This document shows, piece by piece, positions 10,855 through 22,085 of a DNA stretch of 64,000 bases; positions within the stretch are counted from its first letter, which is position 1; each line of letters starts with the position of its first letter. The position numbers were made by a program, and so were the translations under genes. The notes under the pieces are model-generated. The model saw only the letters and a program-made list of their open reading frames with translations, searched no databases and was not told the origin of the DNA. Origin of the DNA: Pegoplata infirma (Eukaryota > Arthropoda > Insecta > Diptera > Anthomyiidae); NCBI GenBank assembly GCA_963921195.1, contig OY992536.1, forward strand, positions 238,674,023-238,738,022, read 5' to 3'.

Positions 10855-11394
10855 TGTGTTTATATTAAATTTTTCAAAATCGGAGCCCAGTTTTGTGTGA
10901 GGTAAGGACAAAAAAAAGAATTTGAAAAAAAAAAATATAAGCTCGATCGGTTGAATTTGCTGAGAACGAAATTTGGACAAAATAGAGAGAAAGAGATACT
11001 ATGAATTGCTTAACTTAATTTTGATGCGCTGAACATGAATATCAAAAAAAAATTAAAACTGTCGAACGATTTTTGATATATTGTTGTTTGAAATTTGTAA
11101 AAATGGCGGTTTTGTGGAACGTATGGCATTTTCTCCCATGACATTATCGTTTACATATTCATTTACAAGGATATATATAAGTGTGTCACAAATAATGTTG
11201 TTTTTTTTGGAATTTCATCGATCGCTGGTATAAAAACTGTAGACAAATCCGAAAAATTTACCCAGTGCCTTTGGGGGGTTGAAGTTTGTCCTAAAAACAA
11301 ATTTTCCCCATACAAACTAAAAAAAAATTCTTTAATTTTTTTTTCATTATTATTTTACTTGATTAGCTTAAAAACGACTACAAATTTAAATTTA
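10855..11394. other. A+T-rich DNA, nothing recognised
   Basis: No supported feature between the two TIR elements. Confidence 0.5.
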
Positions 11395-11928
11395 CACTCA
11401 GAAAATTATTGCAGTTACTACATGACGGTTGTTTGTGTAGTAAGTAGTAGCTGTTGTTTTTAACTACAATTTCGGTCGTTTTTGTGTGAAAAAATCTCAA
11501 ACAAATTTTTTTTGTAGTAGTTTCAAAAAATAAATACAAAAAATATACTACACTGTAGTAATAGTTGATTTATGTAGTTATTTTTAGTTTTTTTTCTAGA
11601 TATTTTTATTGCAAACGAATGTGTCGAACGAGTTGGTCGTGCGGGGTGCGGAAGGAATTATTTTTATACCAAATAAATAATATTTAAATAAATTAAATTA
11701 CAATTTATTAAATTTAATTATAACAAAAAATATGTTTTTGGAAAAATATTCTTGAGCGAAAGAAAATAAGTGGATAAATGAGATAACAAGTGTGTATAAT
11801 ATAGCGCTCACATAAACGTGTGTAAAATCCAATTGGGAAAAAACAAAATACAATGTATGCAGTGTCTTGTTTTCTTATGAGCGTGCCATTTTTCTTTTCT
11901 TTGTATACACAACAGAACAGGTACATTA

Positions 11929-12745
11929 GGGGTATACGTTTTTTACATTTTTTGCAAATATCAAAATTGGCATAGCACAGTCATATAGGCCATGAAAAAC
12001 TATGAAGAAATATGTTTTAACTTTTTCGCGGATGTTAAAAAAGTACACGCACCAAACGCGATGAAGTTTTAAATTAATATTTTTGTATTTTTTTTTTTTT
12101 AATCGCAAAATGTTGGTATTTTAACTATGATTCCGCTTTAGTCGAGTCCGAAACTAAAACTAAGGTAGGCGGGGAAGGTACCTAGTGGGTACTTTCCACC
12201 TCCCCAACAACATTGTAACATTCATTTTAATACCAAATTACCAAACTGAGCTTTACCCTATATGTGCCTTTATTTGTGGAAAATGGTTTGACATATGGTT
12301 CTCAGACCACCGATGGGAAGGGAAGATGACTTTAAATCTCTGGAGCAGTCCCTAACTAGATGTAAAAACGATCAGAAATGCTTCTTAAGACATTGGGAAA
12401 AAGAATATTCAATAATTCCAAGTAATATTTGCGTGGAACGTGCCATTAAGGTGGTCCAGGATATTTATCCTTTATGTAAATCAGCACAAACTTTAAATCT
12501 TAAGTTTATTTCCTTCAATAAGGAGACATTAGTATTTTTTTAAATATTTTTACTTGTTACTTGTTGTTAAATAAAAAATACGTAAATATTGTGTTAATAA
12601 AAAAATTCTTGAGGACTTTTAGAAAATGCATTTGGTGCGTGTGTTTTTTTTGCAAAATGATCGTAGAAAGCGATTTGGTTTAATAAAATAATATTGTCTA
12701 TCACGTGGTGCAATGCCAAAAATTTGGTTATAGCCCTAAGGTACA
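11929..12745 (+). repeat. Dispersed repeat family C, copy 1
   Basis: The segment is collinear with the reverse complement of 27,375-28,690, starting at GGGGTATACG and ending near TATAGCCCTAA. It lacks the 480-bp hAT that interrupts copy 2 and so shows the empty site (GTCCTCAAG, complement of 12,612-12,620). A short open frame is preserved in the centre. Confidence 0.85.
12295..12543 (+). CDS. 82-residue open frame in repeat family C, unknown function
   Basis: I do not recognise the product. The frame begins MVLRPPMGREDD, has a basic/aromatic middle (KCFLRHWEKEY) and ends NKETLVFF. There is no signal peptide or membrane segment. The second copy (minus strand, about 28,085-28,317) keeps the frame with several substitutions, but has TAA in place of the lysine codon after HWE. 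Both silent and replacement changes separate the copies, as in drifting sequence. An in-frame TGA just upstream of the ATG and the lack of a promoter argue against an active gene. It is most likely a leftover exon of a transposon protein. Confidence 0.3.
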   Translation: MVLRPPMGREDDFKSLEQSLTRCKNDQKCFLRHWEKEYSIIPSNICVERAIKVVQDIYPLCKSAQTLNLKFISFNKETLVFF

Positions 12746-13285
12746 TACTCTTTTGAAACATTGCAAATTAATTCCTTTTTTTTATAAATCAATTTTGCCA
12801 AAGCATTTCGTTTTTTTTTTATTCCAGACAAATATTGATCAGTAGCGGTGAAAATTTGAAATGAACTATTAAAAAAACAAAGGTAAATACAATCAATTTA
12901 TTTTGTTTAACATTTTATTAATATAATTTTTTTCTTCTATAATTCCAGATAAATACACTAAAAAATTTTAATTTCATGTCGAAATTCTATACAACCAACT
13001 GAAATGTATTGCTTTTTAAATAAATAAAAATCAATCACTTAAACGTTTAAAAAATTTTTTAAATAAAATTTCAGGCAAGTGTAGTAAAAACAACTGTATA
13101 CCGTCTTTTGTAGTAGTTTTTACTGCATTTTGTAGTTGAAAATCAATAGTTAAAAACAACAACATATTCAGTTGTTTTTACCGTAATGTGTAGTGGACGC
13201 CTTTTCAACAACAAAATGTAGTCAAAACAACTGTCTTTTGTAGTAGATTTTACCGACATACTTTTTTGAGTGTAGTGGGTAATAC

Positions 13286-15221
13286 CAGAGTTCGCGATTA
13301 TCGATTAATCTAATTTTTTTAATAATTTGAAATGCAATACCTTAAATTTATTTTTTTTTTTAATTTTAGAACGTACGAAAATACAAAATTTATTATTTTT
13401 AAGAAATAAAATTAAAAACTTTCGAATTTTCTAAGTAAAAATAATTTGAGATTTTGGCACCACAGTCTCTTTTTTTAGTATTTCATTGCGCATCGATAGA
13501 ACGTTCGAGCGCCCTTAAGAATTTTTCGATAAAATTTTTTTTTAAACTTATAAATAAATTTCTTTGTTGATAAAATTTCACACAAACTTTAATTTTTAAC
13601 ATCTTCAACACTTTTTTAATGATCAAAAAGATTTTTGGATAAAAATACTAGATTTTCTTAAATAAACCCTACAAAGAGTGCTTAAATTTGCTGTGAAAAG
13701 GTACATCATTTTACTGCGTCTTAATAGCTCTGTGACTGGTTTGGATTCGCACTTTGGCTCGTGATTCCTTTCCAAAAGCTGCTTCCAGTTCATCAAAATT
13801 TCTGCGGGGTCGTGTCGGAATACCTGCCGATGGCCAGTAAAGAGCTAATTGTGAGGAAATTAAAAAAAAAATATTACAAGGCATCATTAGTCGGCAACCA
13901 GCTGTCAAAGTATAAAAAAATTACGTTTTTTGTCAAATGTCCATTTTTTTTAACAAATCCGACCAAAGACTTTTGATTATATTTTAAAAACTTACTCAGA
14001 TCCGAATTTAAATGTTAGGTACTTTAAATTTGACTGACTTTAACGAGAAAATTAAAGAAAATCGTAAACAAGTTAAATGAATCATAGGTCAACCCATCAA
14101 AATTGTTTGTTCCAAATAATCGATTCCAGAACGCATATCATCCTACAATCGATTCTACTTAACTTTCCAAAATCAATGATTTTTGTTTGAAATTGTCCCG
14201 AACATAATCGTTTTTTAGAGTAACTTAGTTTTTTTGAAAAATAATTTTAAACAGAAATTTCAAAATGGGTTTCAACTGATTTAAATTCATTATAAAAACA
14301 GTGTATTTCAGCGGTTGCCAACCTATGGTACGCGTACCACTAGGGGGTACGCGAAACTGTCCGCGGGGGTACGCAGAATTTTAGCAATTTGAAAATTTTT
14401 AAAGATTAACCTTTCAATGCTGGTTCCACATCTGGCTTCCAAAGTTTTCCATAACGTCAGGTTTTTAAGAAAGTTGAGTTCAAAGTTTACAAAAAACGTA
14501 TTTTTGTGCAATTTAGAGAGAATTTTTGCGATATTTTGAGATCTGACCACTTGTTTTCGATTAACCTTTCGATGCTGATTCCAAATAGAGTAACCAAATT
14601 TTTGTACGATCTCAGGTTTTTGAGAAAATTTATGTCAAAGTTCTCAAAAAACGTATATTTGGGCATTTTTGAGACGGTTTCTGATAGAGTGGAAATTTTG
14701 GTACCATTTTGTTAAGCTCAAAATGTCATTTCATTGTACATATATATCAAAAAATCAAAAAATCTATGATGTGTTTTTGGAACTTTTTTTAAGAGTTCAA
14801 AAACCGTCCGTTGTTTTAAATTTTGGTGTAGAATTGGTGAAATCTGATTTGCAATATTTTCAGCTGTTTTTGCTCTGCAGAAAAATCAGCTCAAAATCCG
14901 CGTTTTCAGATGCATTGAACCACCCCAAGGAGCGAAAATTTTTCCCAAAAAATACCACCAATGTTTTGATCTCCCATAAAGCCCTCAAAAAAATGATAAT
15001 ACCCGCAGATAAAAAATTTCAAAATCACCTCTAATAATTATATGAGAAGTTTTTTAATGAAAACAAAAAACTCGTTAGGGGGTACGCGGCTGACAAAATT
15101 TAAAATTAGTGGTACGCGAGCTAAAAAGGTTGGTAACCGCTGGTGTATTTCATTGATAATTATTAATCGTAATCGCATGAGTTTTTTGTCGATTACGATT
15201 TTAATCGTTTTGCAAACTCTA
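13286..15221. mobile_element. hAT-like element with 8-bp TSD GGTAATAC (outer)
   Basis: CAGAGTTCGC at the left mirrors GCAAACTCTA at the right, and GGTAATAC lies directly outside both ends (13,278-13,285 and 15,222-15,229). An 8-bp duplication with CAGAG-type ends is typical of hAT transposons. A second hAT (14,309-15,142) is inserted inside, leaving about 1.1 kb of its own sequence. A 65-residue minus-strand frame at 13,711-13,908 may be a coding relic. No transposase remains. Confidence 0.8.
14309..15142. mobile_element. hAT element, CAGCGGTTGCCAACC ends, TSD GTGTATTT (inner)
   Basis: CAGCGGTTGCCAACCTATGG at the left mirrors AAGGTTGGTAACCGCTG at the right. GTGTATTT flanks both ends exactly (14,301-14,308; 15,143-15,150). 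GGTACGCG is repeated in the subterminal region. The copy at 42,551-43,410 shares the whole interior and a third end is at 50,457. The 121-residue frame at 14,669-15,034 is not recognisable as transposase. The element is non-autonomous. Confidence 0.92.
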
Positions 15222-15724
15222 GGTAATACCATTACGCTTTAAAATTAATTTCGAAAAAAAATTAGAGTAGTTCGTGTTCTACTCTAAAAATATATTTTTT
15301 TTTTTTAGTTTTGACAAGCAATGATTCTAGTTGAGATGTTTCTTTTAATAATACAAATTTAAAAAAAAAATATTTTGTTCCAATTTGTGACACCTTTATC
15401 GTGTTCTAAAATGTATCAACAAACAGCAAAAATCAGGTTTTTACACTTTTTTCAAATTCTATGTATTATCACAAAAACTGACTTTTGGCGAATTTTATCG
15501 ATTGCCGGGAAAAATTATTGTTCGTTTTGGTCAAATATCTCGATATTAAAATTTTTAGCCAAATTGAACAATTTTGGCTAAAAATTGTTTAATTTGGCTA
15601 AAAATATAAACATATAGTTTTTAGCAAAACGAACCATTATTTAAAAAAATTCATTATTTTTGCCACCCTAACAAATACATTTTTTTTCTAAAAAAAATAA
15701 ATATCTTTGACAACTACAACCATA
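15222..15724. other. A+T-rich DNA with short hairpins
   Basis: TTAGAGTAG/CTACTCTAA forms a hairpin at 15,262-15,288. TTTAGCCAAATTGAACAA and its inverted and direct copies lie at 15,553-15,607. No gene or terminus. Confidence 0.5.
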
Positions 15725-16656
15725 CCCTGCAAACACAACGATACGCCATCGATTTTCTGGTTATATGGCCGATCGATATTTGTTATCGATACATCCCGGT
15801 CATACGAAAACAATTCGTCTTGGCGATAAAACGGCAATATCGCCAGATAATTATATAAGTTAAAAATAAAAGATTTGTATGTATCGCCGTAATATCGCTA
15901 AAATGATAATCAGCAATTCAGTTATATCGATTCACTGAGACTGAAAATATAGACCTTATTTTTTTGATTCATACACTCAAAAAAAAACCTTGTAAAATTG
16001 CAAGAAAAACTTGTAGCTATTTTTTGTTTGCTACCTCCTATTTGACAAAATCTTCTAGTAAGTTTACAAGATTTTTTTAAATAATTTTGTAATTTTACAA
16101 GGTTTTTACCAATAAAATTGTAAATTAACAAATTTTTTGACATGATAAAATTTACGAAGAGATTTCGTAATTTAACTAGATTTTTTGCTACCTCCTATTT
16201 TTTGAAAATTCCTAGTAATTTTACAGGCTTTTTACCAAAAATTTTGTAATTTTACAAGATTTTTACCAATAAAATTGTAAATTTTCAGTTTTTTGGCGCA
16301 ATTAAAATTACAAGAAATTCTCGTGAATTTACTAGATTTTTTTGTAAAAATATCTTGAAAATTTGTAAAATTACAAAAAAAATTGTAAAGTTACAAAAAA
16401 ATGTAAATTTCGATTTGTTAAAAAACAAGGATAACTGTCAAATATTGATAAAATGGGATTACGAGACTTTTCCTAGTAATTTTTTGTGCGTGTATTTGTG
16501 TCATGTTAACAGGACTAAAAACATTTGCATAATTTTTCTTTAAAAGCTTATTTGTGGTTTTCGGACAAATACTACTGTGATACTTTTATTGACATGATAA
16601 ATTTAGATATTGCCACAATATATTTTAGGCGATATATTGCCCTAATGCTAGCAGGA
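15725..16656. mobile_element. Possible TIR element with CCCTGC ends, interrupted
   Basis: CCCTGCAAACAC at the left and GCTAGCAGGA at the right, each beside TA, together with ATCGCC words near both ends, suggest one element split by the CACTC element at 15,974-16,492. The left part holds a cluster of ATCG words, including TTATCGATAC, which contains the fly DRE core TATCGATA. The inverted similarity is short, so the border call is weak. Confidence 0.4.
15974..16492. mobile_element. 519-bp TIR element, CACTCAAAA type
   Basis: CACTCAAAAAAAAACCTTG at the left and TTTTTTGTGCGTG at the right lie next to TA on both sides. The interior repeats GTAATTTTACAAG and CTACCTCCTATTT words. It aligns with 51,664-52,230, including GGGATTACGAGACTTTTCC near the right end. 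Confidence 0.8.
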
Positions 16657-18242
16657 TATCTTTAGCAAAACATTAATATGATTTAGTGTTTTGAACACGA
16701 GTATAAAATTCCCAGGCTTTTTTCATCTCAAAACTGTCCTCCAATTTCAGAAAATCGAAATTTAGCCAAAATAAGGTCCACCTTAATTTACCTTTCTTCA
16801 AATAAAATTGGAGAAAAACCAAAACTTACGATAAAGGTTTAAAAAGTGTATATAAGAGATGAATGATTCATGATTTTATAAAATAGCAAACTTAAGAAAT
16901 TGTTTTGAACTTTGGAATATAACAAAAAAAAATGTTTTAATACCCTGCGGCGATGAGAATTTTTATAAATTTATTATGACGTTTGTAACATATAAAAATA
17001 TGGACCTATTACTTTACAGAAGAAATTATTGCGTACAGGTTTTTTTTTTTTTTGCTATTATTTATTATAACTGAAACCATGATTTTTTCATTAAATTAAT
17101 GAACTAGGAAGCATTGTTGCAATTCCTTTAAAATTTTGAATTGTGATTTGTGAATATAAAATACGTTTTCCGGCCAAATTTTGAAAGGATATCTATTAAA
17201 ATTTGTTTATTTAAATCATTTGAGCGAAAATAAAAAATAATAAATCTAAAAATTCTAAAGTTTTACCATTGCAAAAATCGCTCTACAGTACAACCCCCAA
17301 GGCCAAAGGAGGGTAGGCAGACATAAAAATGGCGCAAAACAGTTGAAAATACAATTCCAACCGAATTTTTCAAAAACAAAAACGCGGATTCAATCAATTT
17401 TTTGATTGAAATTCCTCCATTTAAGAATATTGTTATACCAATCATCAAATTGTAGGTGATTGATTGAAAAATTTTTTCAATCAAACATTTTTTCGATTGT
17501 GATCAAAACTTTGTAGTCAATCAAAATAATGATTGATTTAACGAAAGAATTGTAAGCTTATGACACAATTTACAAAAAATTCACCTTTTTGCTTTCCAAT
17601 ATGTTGCCAACAATAAAAAAGTAAAGCCCGATTTATTTTGTAAAAAAAATGAAAGCAAAAAAAAAAAATCTGTTATGTTGAAAATTTATAATTCGACAGT
17701 TAAAGAAAATAACAAAAATTTTAATCAAAACATTGATTGACTCATTTAAATTTTGTTGATCAATATATTTAATTGAAAATTTTTAGCCAATCATTTTTTG
17801 TGTGTACTAAACATTTTCTGAACCTTCAGCCCTTAAGGTGATACTCACTAATTTCTCTTATTTTTCATAAATTTTTATGGAAATAAATGAATTGATATCA
17901 TGATTTCAGATTCGTGTTTGGGATTTTTAAATTTGCCTGGGCCTAAAACCCAACTTTTAAAAAAAGTCTAAGCAAATTATCATGGATATAAAAAAGTATG
18001 AATTCTACTTTAGCAGATAATATATTTAAATTTTTTATACATTAATAATATTTTTAATAAAGTTAATTTAATTATGTTTGTTTAACATTGCGTATACGTG
18101 CTATATATTTACCAAATTCCATATTAATTATACTACATGTTTTACAAATATTAACTGTCTTTCCACCTTTTGCATATGAGCAAATCCATGAGAAATTTAA
18201 CTGAAGGATCACCGATTGTGTTTATTTTGGGTTATTTGATAG
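16657..18242. other. A+T-rich DNA with scattered repeat relics
   Basis: 16,660-16,715 repeats the AAAACATTA...TGTTTTG motif of 2,688. A single AATAAGGTCCACC end lies at 16,774. ATTGATT words cluster at 17,390-17,550 and 17,715-17,810, ending in TTTTTTGTGTGTAC, like another TIR end. No gene is supported. Confidence 0.45.
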
Positions 18243-18770
18243 AGGTTAGGTTAGTGAGGATGACGCCAATCCCCAAAACATAAAAGTTTTTGGGAATGAC
18301 ATCCATAGAGGCCAATTTTTGGCCCATTATGATTCCTGCTATTGTTTCCTTCCTTCTCTCCATTCAAAAACGCATTTTTACGTTTCCCACTTCGACGCTT
18401 TGATGAATGACATTAGTAGCCAAGGGTTTATACCTCGTAGGTCCTGAAGATCCTGAAAGACGTAAGAACCTAAACATTTAAATCTTCTAAATGATAATGC
18501 AGGGCATTCACATAAGAAATGGAAGCTGTCTTCGACAGACACCATCTGCAAGTGTCGTTTGCCATAACCCCGATTCTTACCATGTGTTTCGCGAGTTTAC
18601 TGTGCCCCGTGGTTTATCTGATCTTATCTGTCTTCTGTCCATATCCAGAAGAATTTTGCTGTTACCGTGCGATTTTTCATCCCATAGCATTTTCGTCTGT
18701 ATGCTATCATTTGATGTCGTCGATCTATTAATCCACTTGTTTCTAGTGTCCAGCTTAATATTGTGAAAAG
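18243..18770 (-). pseudogene. LINE fragment: end of ORF2 with CCHC-like motif, frameshifted
   Basis: The minus strand encodes the C-terminal end of a non-LTR retrotransposon polyprotein. 18,533-18,378 gives 51 residues plus a stop, beginning EDSFHFLCECPALSF. Just upstream in another frame is KHMVRIGVMANDTCRWCLS, so a frameshift separates the CRWC and HFLCECP halves of the cysteine/histidine motif. LLDMDRRQIR further upstream resembles the linker after the RNase H domain in I/LOA-type elements. The 3' untranslated part runs left to CTAACCTAACC at about 18,243. At least one more frameshift or stop lies upstream, and the rest of the element is missing, so it is dead. The clade assignment is by eye. 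Confidence 0.7.
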
Positions 18771-18989
18771 TAAGGGAGAGTGGTGGAAAAATTCCCTAAA
18801 CGGCGAGCTAATGTGGAAGGCTTGCGCCTGCCTTCGCTAGCACATCTAGATAGAGCTTCGTAAATGATTAAAAACCTTTTTTTTTTTTTTTTTGATCAAT
18901 ACTTTGGAAGATATAGAGCTTTAAAAAAAACTCTTTTTTTTTTACAATATTGACTTTTTGACAGTTTCTTAACATTATTGTGCTCGGAA

Positions 18990-20116
18990 CAGGGCCGTCT
19001 TAAGGTATGGCGGGGGCCCTGGGCACACAAGAATTTGGGGGCCCCCAGGAATGTTAAAAGTTGTAACCCAAGAAAAAAAGATTGTTCTGTTTTTGTTTTA
19101 AGAATTAGGACCTACAAAAAATTAAAATATATATATATATTGTGAGTAGGGTTATTCTAGCTCGAGATATTTTTTCTTTTCTACAAGAAAAGGGTCCCAG
19201 AAGCAGATACTTTTTCTATCGAAAAAAGGAATCAAAATCTGAGACTTTTTCTATTGGAAAAAGTTCTCAGGATCGGATACTATAGGAAACCTTTTTTTAT
19301 AAGAAAAATGTCACAGAATCTGAGGGTTTTTCTCCAAAACAAAGGTCGCAGAATCTGAGACTTTTTCTAGAGTAAAAAGGTTTTAGAATCTGAGACTTTT
19401 TTATAGAAAAAATCTGATATTTCTGAGACTTTTTCTATAAGAAAACGATCTCATAATCTAATACTCTTTCTATAGGAAAAAGGTATCAGAATCAAAGACT
19501 CTTTCTATATGAAAGGTCTCAGAATCTGAGACTTTTTCTTATGACCTAAGACTTTTTCTATAGTAAAAAGATTTCAAACTCAGAGACTTTTTCTTAAGAA
19601 AAAAGATCTCAGACTCAAAGACTCTATTTATAGATAAATGGTCTCAGAATATGATATTTTTTATAAAGGAAAAATGTCTTAGAATCTAAGACTTTTTTTA
19701 TAGGAAAATGGTATTTTTCTATGAGAAAAGGTTCTTAGATTCTAAAAATTTGTTTTTTTTTTCTATAAGAAAAAGATCTTAATCTGAGACTTTTTCGATG
19801 CGAAAAATGTCTCAGAACCTGAGACTTTTTCTATACGACAAATGTCTCAGAACCTGAGACCATTTATGTAGGAAAATGAGTTTAAGAACTTCTGGAATAG
19901 AAAAATTCTTAGATTTAAACTTTTTCTGAATCTGAAATTCTATACGAAAATTTTAAATTAAGTTTTAAAAACAACTCGTTTATTCTCTTAAAAACAGCAG
20001 TATAAAGGGAAAAATTATCATGAAAAATTAACATACGTTTTTGGCCTTTCGGGGCCCCCATAGGGTCGGGGCCCTGGGCACGTGCCCAGTGTGCCCTAAT
20101 GGTTAAACCGGTACTG
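18990..20116. mobile_element. hAT element, CAGGGCCGTC ends, TSD GCTCGGAA, filled with minisatellite
   Basis: CAGGGCCGTCTTAAGG at the left and GTTTAACCGGTACTG at the right are the inverted ends, with GGGGGCCCTGGGCAC and its complement just inside. GCTCGGAA is duplicated exactly outside (18,982-18,989; 20,117-20,124). Most of the interior is a 35-bp minisatellite array, so the element can code for nothing. TTATTCTAGCTCGAGATA at 19,150 equals the terminus of the MITE at 37,226. Confidence 0.92.
19150..19930. repeat. 35-bp palindromic minisatellite inside a hAT
   Basis: About 20 degenerate units of GAATCTGAGACTTTTTCTATA...AAAAAGGTCTCA lie between the two hAT ends, so the array can travel with the element. 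Confidence 0.88.
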
Positions 20117-20565
20117 GCTCGGAAACAGTTTTTCATACGAAAAAACTTATAAAAAACAATATTGTTAGTAGAATTATGAAGATTAAAAAGTTATAAAAAA
20201 AAATATTTTTAAAATTTCAACAAAAAATGTTGAAAACTATATTTGAATTTTCTTTTTTCCTGGGAACGCCACCATGGATTTTCAAAAACAACATTTTATA
20301 TTAAAGTTTTGAATGTCCTCTTAACGCTATTAAAATTTTAGAGAGGTGTTTTTGGTATTTTTGAGCAATAAATTTTCAAAGTTTGTTAGAGACACAAATA
20401 TTTGATTTTTTTTCAAAAATTTTTTTTGACAAAAAAAATGGTGACTGCAAAGTGCCTAAAAAACTTTATTGTAAAGGAAATAATAAAGCGGAAAATATTT
20501 TATTTTTTCCTATTTAAAAAAACAGGGACAGCAAATTAGACGGTTATGTCAGAATTAACCATATG
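20117..20565. other. A+T-rich DNA, nothing recognised
   Basis: Between the hAT TSD and the foldback TSD I see only poly-T/poly-A tracts and no frame of note. Confidence 0.5.
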
Positions 20566-21407
20566 TGAGGCATTCCACACCAAATGTCCAGCGAAAAAAA
20601 AAACACGTGTACCGTAAACTTCTGAATAGGTTGTATGGATAGCCCTATATAGAACTTAAAAAATTGCGTTTTTGGTTTTTCAATTTCTCAAAAACTGGGC
20701 TTAGGAGGCGTGGTCAAATATTGGCAAAATGGTAAAATTTGTGGCGACTTGCCTTGATTAAATATTTATCACATTAAAACGGAATGCACCACAATCTCAA
20801 AAATTTACATTCTTATATAGTTTTGTATGGGCTATCGATTAAATTTTTTTTTTTTTTGGAAAATTTTCAGAACCCGTTCTGAAATTTTCCATTTTTTAAA
20901 AATGTAAATTTTTTAAAAAACATGCCACTTTATTTTTCTTTTTTAATTTTTTTTTTTTAAAGTTTAGATGTTTGTCCATCCACACAAAAAAATTCAGAAA
21001 CACGTTCTTCGTTTTTTTTTTCGAGATAATCGCATTTAGACTTTAAATTTCATAACAATTTTGTAATTTGCTTGTATTTCTTAGTTTTAACGTTGCGAAT
21101 GAGTAATATTTATGCAATTAATAATACTCATTCGCAACGTTAAATCAAAAAAATACAAGCAAATTACAAAATTGTTATGAAATTTAAAGTTCAAATGCGA
21201 TTTTCTCGAAAAAAACGAAGAACGTGTTTCTGAATTTTTTTGTGTGGATGTACAAACATATAAAGTTAAAAAAAAAAATAAAAAAGAAAAAATAAAGTGG
21301 CATGCTTTTTAATAAATTGACATTTTTAAAAAATGGAAAATTTCAAAACGGGTTCTGAAAATTTCCCAAAAAAAAATTTTAATCGATAGCCCATACAAAA
21401 CTATATA

Positions 21408-21822
21408 TATATATAATCCTTTAAATTCCTAGGAGGAACATAGGGCCACAACAAGATTCTTCCACTCATCTCTGTTTTCGGCTATGCGTTTAATTTGGCT
21501 CCAGCTGTATCCTGCGTCTTGAATCTCCTTTATGGTGTTACGTCTCCAGGTGTTACTTGGACGACCCCTTCTTCGGCTACCTTGGGGATTAAATTCAAGC
21601 GCTTTTCTTGTGATGTTATCAGGAGGTTTGCGAAGTGTGTGCCCAAGCCATCTGTATTTACGGATTTTTATTGATTCCGTAATTTGCGGTTGTTGAGTTC
21701 GGAACCAAAGCTCTTCGTTACAGATAGTGTTCGGCCAGAATACTTTTAGAATGCGTCGTAGACATCTGTTAATAAACGCTTGAAGTTTTTTAGCGCTGTA
21801 TGTGGAAAGGTTCCAAGTTTCA
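21408..21822 (-). mobile_element. 5'-truncated RTE-type LINE insertion with 16-bp TSD
   Basis: CATACAAAACTATATA occurs at 21,392-21,407 and again at 21,823-21,838, while the opposite foldback arm has the site once, uninterrupted. The element lies on the minus strand: the end of its ORF, a short 3' region and a (TA)n tail at 21,408-21,415. A 16-bp duplication and 5' truncation are expected of target-primed reverse transcription. Confidence 0.9.
21429..21821 (-). pseudogene. RTE retrotransposon polyprotein, C-terminal 130 residues
   Basis: An uninterrupted minus-strand frame of 130 codons ends in TAG at 21,429-21,431. It carries motifs typical of the C-terminal region of RTE-clade endonuclease/reverse transcriptase proteins: KLQAFINRCLRRIL, NEELWFRT, WLGHTLRKP, GRPSNTWRR, DEWKNLVVALCSS. 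The endonuclease and reverse-transcriptase catalytic domains are absent because the insertion is 5' truncated, and the frame has no start codon. It cannot act as an enzyme. The lack of internal stops points to a fairly recent insertion, younger than the foldback element it sits in. Confidence 0.88.
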
Positions 21823-22085
21823 CATACAAAACTATATAAGAATGTAAATTTTTGAGTTTGTGGTGCATTCCGTTTTAATGTGATAAATATTTAATCAAGG
21901 CAACTCGCCACAAATTTGACCATTTTTCCAATATTTGACCACGCCTTCTAAGCCCAGTTTTTGAAAATTAGAAAAACCAGAAACGCAATTTTCTTAGTTC
22001 CATATAGGGCTGTCCAAACAACCTATTCAGAAATTTACGGGACACATGTTTTTCCGTAGCGGGACATTTGGTGTGGAATGCCTCA

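Larger units (their letters stand above)
11395..13272. mobile_element. TIR element with CACTCA...TGAGTG ends, carrying repeat C
   Basis: CACTCAGAAAA at the left mirrors TTTTTTGAGTG at the right, with TA on both sides. Next to each end are many GTAGTAG/CTACTAC words (for example ACTACAATTTCGG and TGTAGTAGTTTTTAC). A copy of repeat family C occupies the middle. Other TIR elements with CACTC ends are at 15,974, 22,414, 39,818 and 51,664. Confidence 0.65.
20566..22085. mobile_element. Foldback element, TGAGGCATTCCACACC ends, TSD TATG
   Basis: TGAGGCATTCCACACCAAAT and its complement bound two inverted arms of about 540 bases meeting near 21,112. TATG is repeated outside (20,562-20,565; 22,086-22,089). 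Arm landmarks include GGCGTGGTCAAATATTGG and GGGCTATCGATTAAA. The right arm carries the RTE insertion at 21,408. The copy at 33,168-34,884 has homologous arms, and the TGRGGCATTCCA end is shared with 5,873 and 35,433. Confidence 0.92.

Noticed and set aside
13711..13908. 65-residue minus-strand frame with PTRPRRNFDELEAAFGKES
   Set aside because: The composition is more protein-like than its surroundings and it may be a transposon coding relic, but no second copy or domain supports it.
14669..15034. 121-residue frame inside the inner hAT
   Set aside because: The related copy at 42,551 does not keep the frame intact, and no hAT transposase motif is visible.
18771..18892. T-run at 18,872-18,892 as a Pol III terminator of a SINE
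   Set aside because: No box A or box B upstream on the plus strand; the coding remnant shows the adjacent element is a LINE on the minus strand.
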